NCBI GenBank assembly: GCA_949752735.1
Contig: OX457042.1
Span: 36,452,368-36,516,367 of the forward strand
Length of the DNA stretch: 64,000 nt
Direction: 5' to 3'
Source: Lumbricus terrestris
Taxonomy: Eukaryota > Annelida > Clitellata > Crassiclitellata > Lumbricidae
Shown here: in pieces, positions 53,201-62,200 of the stretch
Numbering within the stretch: position 1 is the stretch's first letter
Layout: every line of letters starts with the position of its first letter
Notes under the pieces: model-generated
Databases searched by the model: none
Told to the model about the DNA's origin: nothing
The model's input: the letters and a program-made list of their open reading frames with translations, nothing else
Translations under genes and position numbers: made by a program

Positions 53201-56200
53201 GCCAACGGGACAGAAGCTCACCTTTCTTCTTCAATGTGTCTGACCTAATAGCTGTGATTCGGATATGATACCAGGCTCAAGGCACGAGTGACATTTTCAT
53301 ATGAAATACCAGATATTGTTCTGTGGTGTTCTCTGACATCTTCGAGAAGTAATATATCTTGTGGATCCACTGGTCCCGATTGGGAGGGATGATCGCGAAA
53401 TTGAATCCTGTTTCTTTCTGGCACAGTCTGTGGTGTTAAGTCTTCTTCTTTCTGCATTTATATATCTTCATATCTGTGTGCATCTGCACCAGATTTACCT
53501 CTTTTTCTATTCAGCTGTCTGTCTTGTCTCTCTGGTTTCTTGTCTCTGTTGTTTTTTCTCTTTATCACTGACATGTCAACGTTGTTGTCTTTATCTCCAT
53601 TTGAGTGACCGGCCATTTGTCTGTTTTATATTCTGCTGAAACATTTAGAATTTCCGGCCCATTTGTTTTAGATACACATATACAATCTTCGGCCTTTTGA
53701 ACGCTTTGAAATCAGCCGTGTTCCGGTTTAACCCCATTCCAAGTGGTTTTGCATAGATCTTCCTGAACTGCCTCTTACCCCAATTCCTGAACTGTTTCAT
53801 TCTGCTGACAAGCAACGATTCCTCTAATGTGTATGTGATGAACTTGAGTGTATTGATCTTATCTCCGAGTCGTGATATAAGTCTGTACCAGCAAATGTGG
53901 GTCATGTTGGTTCGTAAGATTCAATCGATTCTTCTTTGCGCTGTCTTCAACAATTGCAGACTAGACCACAACATTGCTTAAGGATTGGCTTTAGGACAAT
54001 GAGCTATGGCTGTTGAACTTTTTCGTATGACATTTACTTTGGCATATTAACTCTTTGTGTTGGGTTGTTGCTGCAGCCTGTAGCTGCGTGTGTATGAACT
54101 TTTACCTGTCTGTCTTCAGTTGCGCTGTCCTATGAGTTTATACCGGACACAGCTGCTGCAATATCCTTAAAAATACAATATGATGCTTCATTGGTTTTTT
54201 ACTTTACTCTATATTGTTGTAGATAAAAATTTCACGTAGATGCAGCATCGATGCATCGAATATCGATTGATGCTGCGTTAGGAAATGACTCGATGGATTG
54301 TAGTTGATTGGTTTGCTCTAACAGCAACAGGATCTATTTTATAATCTCGTGTATGTTTTTTGCTCAGGTGACGAAGAACAAGAAATGGCGGGAAGTGAGC
54401 ACGTCGCTCAACCTTGGCGCTTCGAGCAGTGCGGGTTTCACGTTGAAGCGGAACTACGCCAAGTTCCTATTTCCATTCGAGTGTCGCTACGACAGGGGCA
54501 ACATTGACCCGGCGCCCATCATAGCGTCAATGGAGATGTCGTCTAAAAAAGACTCAAAGAAGAACAGTGACAGATCGGTTGATATAGGTAAGTGCGCAAC
54601 TAATTCGTCTTCTGAGATAGGAGTGTGCAGCGGTGGTGTAGGGGTATGTTCGGTGCCTTGGAGCGGGAGGGCTGCAAGTTTGGATCAGCCTCAAGTCGCT
54701 GCGTATAGGGACCCTGAGCAAGTCCTTCATTCGTGATTGCTTGTGCACTTCGGCGTGAAACTGCAATTTTTGGCACCCTGACTGTGTTACGGAGCCATAG
54801 AAACCATTGTTGTTATTATTATTATTATAATTCAGTTTGTCCGAGCTGTAGTCGGGAGTGCCTCTGAGGAAAAATTTCTTGAAGGGCCGCTATAGCAAGT
54901 GCTCATGCATAAACATAAACATATGAAGCCTTGTTAGTAGGACATTTTAAACTGATTGCCACTGAATTTATAATCTCTTTCTGTGTTTTGCCATTTTCGC
55001 TGGGAAACTGATCACAACAAAAGCCCTATTGTTATGATTGTGTTTGTTACGTTACCAGAGTAGTTAGTGATTTTGAATCTGAGGCATTGAGAAATATTGT
55101 AAGTGAAAGAGTTGTCTATCACAATTATCACCAATTCAAATGGATCGGTGATGTTGAAGGATCTCACCTCATCAATTCATTGAAAAGTGAGTCGGTTAAG
55201 AAAATATGCGATTACAAACCAAACACTGGCACTGATTGGGTATTGTGCCTCACCAACCAACTGGCTACCTCTGAGCTACTGAGATGTGCTGTGCATGCAT
55301 TACTGATCCTAGGTATAACCTGCTTCTGTGTTCTTTTGGATTATAGTACTAGTTAACTGAATTGTGAATTGCACTTTGATGTCATTTGTCAACATCCTCA
55401 TTGTGCATTATAATTTAATCACTGTTGTTTCATAGAAGTCATATGATTAGATGCAACACGATAATTCATTCATTTATTCATTCATTCATTCACAGAATTT
55501 ATATTGCACATCTTCAGTGTTGCTACTCAGGAGCACTCCCAATCGAAACTCATCTAATGCTGGCAGTTTTAAAATTGTGCTAGAGCATGTCAGAGGGGAT
55601 TGTTAAGGGGCAACAGACCTAGGACCAGCACCAGAGAAAGTGCGTCACTGCCTGGTAGAAGCACGTGTAGGGGACAAGAAGTTTGCCCTGTGCAGAGAAG
55701 CGAAGGGAGGTCTGGTTATCCTGTGTGGAGTGACAGAACTCCCTGAGATGGGCAGGGCCAAACAAAGGGACGACGCCACACCAATGCCGAAACCCTATAA
55801 ACAATGCATTGCGAGAGCGGTAGCCACTGCAGAACACTCTGTCTATGTAGTTAATTTATGTGGGGCCATCGTTATATCTGACTGTGTTTGGATGATGATA
55901 ATGATGACTGTGTGAATATTGGAGTTATATCCAAATTTATGTAAGAATACAGAATCTTTTTGGTTTACATAACAGTCTTTGCCTTGAGGTTAGTAATGAA
56001 CTGATGAACTGCAGTTTTGCGTAATACACCAGGAATTCAACTTGTGTGGAAAGGTTAAATGCCGGAAATGTCTGCCAATGTAGACGTTTAAAACTGATGC
56101 AGTAAATGTTTACAGTTGTCATCATGTGTAGTTTTTCCATGCGTTAGCGTGAACTTCTAAACTTCTGCTGTTTTGCAGTTCAGTTTATATTTCTGATTAT

Positions 56201-59200
56201 GATGCGTTAGTACATTGTGATGGTGCTTTAGGTAGAGGATCTGTTGAAATTGTAAAACATTTGTGCTTTTATTGTTTGTTGTAGACAATTGCCGACCACC
56301 AAGCAACCAATCGTTTTCCAGTTACCCTGTTCCAGGACCCATTCCTCATGGAATGCAGATGCCAGACATGGGAGGTCGTGGTATGCACCCAGCGATGATG
56401 GGCCCTAGCCCCTCGCCCTACAACGGCGGAATGGGGTCGGGGTCGATGGGAAGAGCCGGAATGATGTCACCTGGAGGAATGGTGCCAAACCATTCCAGCA
56501 TGTCACGCTCTTCCGTCGAAAGTCTTGGGTCGGCACAAGACACGGTCAGCATCCAGGACCCATTCCTTGACGCACCGGGTGGCGCAGGAGGTGGTGGCCA
56601 GTATCTACCACCACAAGGAAATGTTAACTCGCAGATGCCGATGTACGGGGCATCGGGCGAACATCCTGGTTCCATGCACGGCCCATACGAACACCGATCA
56701 AACATGGCTGCCAGCGGGGTACCACCGTCTCCGGCTCCTCCATCAATGTACAGTGGTGCCCCGTCAAACCAGTGCATGCCATCTTCAATGGCTGGACCAG
56801 GGAACCAGGGTAATGGCTTCGGTGAGATGTGTGGAGCGAGTCGAGGTCGTGTGCTTAACGAACCTGGATTTGGAAACCATGCGATTCATGGAAATGACTA
56901 TGGAGCCGGAGGAGGAGGAGGTGCTGGATACGGAGCCGGTCTCAATGCACAAGGTCAAAGCATCAACTGCCAGCCGCCTGGTGACAGGTAGGTCTGTTGT
57001 TCTCGTAAGGCTTATACATTAAGAAACCTTTATGTGTGGCTCTCAGTGTTGGTATTCTTATCTATATTATGTGTACATGTTGCATAAAGTGAAAGCGTTT
57101 TCTGTTGCTTGGATGGATGTAGGGTGATAGTAACACTCTGTGGCAAAGAGCAGAATGAGTGTGGCTTCATTTCCCTCCACTCTCGTCGACTCAACCTTCC
57201 AATCGCAAGAGGGCATTGTTAGAAATGAGTGGTAGGACGCGATGGACGCCTTGCATGAATGCCAAACCGTTTAGTTAAACTTCTGCAATAACTTGTGATC
57301 ATTCATTCATACTACTACGTCAAATTGTTATCGTAGTACTGCCGTGTGTCAGTTGGAAGATAAAAAACAAAGACTCTACCAAAGTCAAAATATGACGATG
57401 TATTTCCGTAGCATTTGTTGTCTAGATAATAAGTAGGACATTTCATAATTCTTTATGGACATACGTAGGAAGCATTTGCTGCGGCATAATTTAAGCAACA
57501 ATATACATGAGATGAGCGAAAACAAACACATTTTGTAGCTCAAAATAATTTGTTGTCAGTAACTCATATGCAGTTTCGTTAACACGTTGACCGCCAAGTA
57601 CTAGTTGACTCGTATTTTCAGCCAATCATTTAGCATGGCATGTAGGCGGTCAATTTGTTAAGAAGTATAATAATTTAGTGAATTGTTTAAGATTTTAGAT
57701 ATATTTTACATAGATGATGCAGAGAAGCAGGTTACTCAGCCTCACCAGTAAATATGAAATTTTATATAGAGCTTTGCCTCGTATGCAGTTAGTTTTTGAT
57801 TGTTCTTGAAGCTACTGTTCTCACAGATTTCGTTGTTTGAGTGGTTCGTTACTATTCACCTTGGCGCTACTGTGTTTGGATTCTTTGCCTATGATTTGAA
57901 ATGAGTTGTGAAAATGATTGCAGAGTTGTATGTTGTGTGTTATGATATGCAATGATTTTGAAATGAACATTTTGTTATGCTGTGATGTTATGCTGTGATG
58001 CTATGCTGTGATGCTATGCTGTGATTTTATAGTGCAAGGGAGCTGTCCATATCTTACACGGAGGGGTCATGGGATTTAGGCGATTTGCGTACGAGTGCGT
58101 ACGGAGGTGAAAGCAAAATGTATGTGCGCAAAATAAATGTCTAATATTGATGTCCGCATCATTAGCCTATTTATAACTCTTATTATCCTGTAGTCGTCCG
58201 ATGAAAATACTATTTTTTTGGCACACGTGATGTATGGATGGCCCCTAGCCTGTTTAATGTGAGTGTAATCCAGACTGTTGTGGGACTTTTGACCCTTGAC
58301 CCTTTTGAATTGCCCTTTTGACGCCAGCGCTTGAAATGCTAAGGGCGGAACTGTCATAATCTGATTTGTGTGATTCAATAAAACAATCAGATCTATATAT
58401 TTGTTATATCATAGAATTTGATTGTCTGATGATTACAGGTTTGATGGATCACAGGCTGGCTATCCAGGCTCCGTACCAAAGCATCCGCCGCCATCTGAAT
58501 CTCTCAGCACCACTGAACAGAGCTACTACAGTCACTATGGCAACCAGATGCCCACATCTCAGCGCTACGGGCCTGGCTATGATCCGCACTTCTATGGTGG
58601 AGCTGGTCAGGCCCCTGTGCCAGGCTATCCAGGGCCACAGAAGATGGTTGGGCCTGGTCTTGATGTGTTCCCACAGCAGGGCCATCACCCGGTCGAGGGC
58701 CAGATGATTGGCCATGCAATGGGGCCACCGCATCCTCCCGGACCCTACCCGATGCAGAAGCAGGGAGGACCAGGGTCAATGGGAGGAATTCCAAAAGGTG
58801 ATGGAGCTTATCCTCACCCAACGCATGACTACCAGATAGCTTCACAAGGAGGAGGTCTGTTGCATTAGAAATCTGTACTTTGTTTTGTACAATACAGACA
58901 ATGCAAACAGAAATAGACAGGGATGCTTATAAGAAAGCTTAAAATGTGTAGTAGGTGCTCTTAACCCTTTAAAGACGAACTGTATATGGTTTCCCATATT
59001 TTAGTGCATGCTCGTCGCTAATGGGTTAACTAAAGATACAAACGTATAATCATTGTTAATCATGCTTGCTTCCAGATTAGTTAATCCAGAAATTTCCAAC
59101 AACGTTTGGAGACCTCTGAGCTATGTCTTAGTTTTTCTAGGCATAGCTCGCTTACCTGGAACTCTCTCACTTATACCCCAACCATATTCTTCACAGACCC

Positions 59201-62200
59201 CTCTTGGTCCATGGACCACAGTTTGGAGACCTGAGAACTATGCATTCATAATTAGCTGAAATCATGCTTGTGGAAGATGGGAATATGGTCAAGCTATGGT
59301 CAATTTATGCTTTTTAAATTTGCACTATGGCTCTGAATTTTATAATTTATGCTGCTCAAGAGTTTAATAAATTACGGTAGTTGAACTAATGATGGTTTGC
59401 CTCCAGTGTTCAACGTTTCCACTTCTTGATATGTTGAAGCAGTCGGCCGATCAGAGGGACCGTGGATGCCGCATCAATATGGCCAACACTATCCTCCGCA
59501 GCCATATCCAGGATCACATGGGATGCATCCAAATGCCAGCGCCGGCCGTGGTCCCTATGGAATGTATCCACGATATCCAGTTCCAGGAATGCAGAGATAC
59601 GACATGGAGAAGATGCAGGTTTGTAGAGACAGATTCAGCGATAAAGTTTCCAGGTGATGCACTCTGTTGTCCAGTAAAATGCGGAATTTGAGTTGATCAA
59701 TGAACTGTTGTTCATGAATCCACAAAAGCAACCTGGCTTAAATAAATGTCTGTGACCTCTAAAGGCAGTTTGATTCGAACCACGGTTTTCATACATATGT
59801 TGAACTGACTACTATGTCTAAGTCACAGTACTAATAAATTGGCCGCTTACTTTCAAACATTAGAGATGCACACACGTATGAAACGGTGAACAGTGTTTAT
59901 TTTGTGTGTGTGTAAAAAATTTGTAAATAGTACATACAGAAGCAGTCCTCCAGAAGGTGGCATCTGAAGGCAGAACCGCATCAGATTTCAACAAGAACAT
60001 CGAAAGACATTAAATGCCTAACTATGGAGCGTTTCCACTAGAGATCATCTCCAGCTTAAGTGACTACTGTCTACGCACCTGTGTCTTGTTTAGGTCTTGC
60101 GCACAAATAAAGAGTGCCCTGATAATTAGAGGCCTACATTACATTACTATTTTGTTGTTTTTTATTCAGAGAGTTCCTGGTGGTCCTCATCATCTGTCGC
60201 CGAATCGTGATGTCGTCTTTCCTTCTGGCAGCGTTGAAGCAACTCGACCGAAGCTGACGAAGAGAAAGAAGCTGACGCACAAAGACATGGGTATCTGCTA
60301 ACATTCAGCTCACGTTTTCTCACTATTCATTGGTTATAGTTTTCATGAGAAACATGCTTTTGTGTTTTGGCTCTTTGAATTGCTGAAAGGCAAGTGATTT
60401 AAAGATTTGTCATCATGCATCTTAAGACACATTAATTGATGTAATTATGTGTAATGTAATTTATATACAAGTTTATCAAGACACCAATGAAGCGTGTCGT
60501 GTGTAGACATGAAGTTATCCTGGACATGATTTTTATCTGAATATTACAGAGGTCTTAGTGTTTGACTTCTTTGCTTTGATCTTATGATCCTATCTGACAT
60601 GTCTGCAATAATTTTTCATTACACAGACATCTTGCACACCTGATGCTTATTTTCTCTTTAATCTCCAGATCTATGTGATCTATGATGTGTTAAACATAAT
60701 AGAATTTTATGAAAATTTTATGGACATCCTTTCATTGCCGTAGTAGCGCCTGTGAAAAGGAAATAATTACTTGAGTATGAGGACAGAAGAATTTTACAAT
60801 ACAGCCTTTTACAATTGGTTCTAAATTGCAAAGAACACGAGGATAGTTTTAGACGAAGCGTTGACAGCATGTGTGTATAATTTGTTGTGCAGGGAGCGTG
60901 GATGCGTGGCGTCTGATGATGGCATTACGTTCTGGTCTGATAACGGAGAGCACTTGGGCGCTCGATGTTCTGACCGTTCTTCTTCGAGATGACGTCACGT
61001 CATCCTGCCTCAGTCTCAGCCACATGCCAGGCCTTTTGGAGGTGCTGGTCGAGCACTATCGCCGCTGCCTCATCCTCATATTCGGCACGGAGTTTGAAGA
61101 GCTTGAGGTGTCGTCCGAGATGCAGAGCAGGTATACTGCGGCAGCGGGCGCCGTGGAGACGGAGGATGCGGCCGATGAGGAGGATATTAAAGCGTTGCCA
61201 GATCCGAAGGCGCTCCAGGCGCCTGGCAACTACACGCTGAAGACGCACGATGGAAAGACGGTCGGAATAAAAGCGGACAGCGACGACGAGAGACTGCTTG
61301 ACCATAAGAGCTGGGATGTGTTCAAAGAGTTCGAGAGTTCGGCGTTCGACTGGCAGATGGGACGTGGCGACATGACGCTGCACATCATAACGACGCTTGC
61401 TTCAGATGGATCTCATGACTTCCACCGGAAAAGATACTTCGGAAGGAACTACGAAAATCTTAAAAGGAAAGCGGAACTGGCGCCGGACGCGGAGGACAAA
61501 CGTCTGACCGAGGTTTCTGTAAAAAGCGAATCGGAATCGAACGTTGGTTCTCGGCCGGCCAACGGAACAACGTCGTGTACAGACCACGTAGAAAATTCGT
61601 CTAATTCCACTGGAGAAAATTTGTCAGACTCTGCATCTGTGTTGGTTTCTTCGGATATGAACAGCACAGTAAACGAAGTGAATTCTAAGATTTCTTCAAA
61701 TATGGACAACGCGGTAAGCGAAGTGAATTCTAATACGGACAACGCAGCGAGCGAAGTGAAGTCTGACGATTTGCAACGAGAAACGCCGAGCAACAAAACA
61801 CCGAGCGGCGATGAGTTGCGGTTGAAGGTGAACATGGATTTCGACAACTTCGACAATAATCTCTTCACTTGCACTCAGCTGGAGTCGCTGAAGCGCAGCT
61901 GCAGCGAGCTGGACGAGGAGACTTACCGGCCGAACGACAGGGTCTCTTGTCGGCTGACCGATTCACAGCTGGAAATCTCGCAACGTTGCCTGTGTCTGTC
62001 GAACATCTTCCGAAATCTTTCCTTCATCGCCGGTAACGACAACGAAATCTGTAAGCACAACGGTCTGATGCTGATACTTGGCAAACTGCTCCTGCTGAAC
62101 CACCAGCACCTACCTCGTTTGGCCAAGGCGCTGCTCGTCTGCGCCGCGCAGCCGCCGAAAGATGCTGCGGACGGCGTCGGTTCGCCGGCAATGGAGGTGG

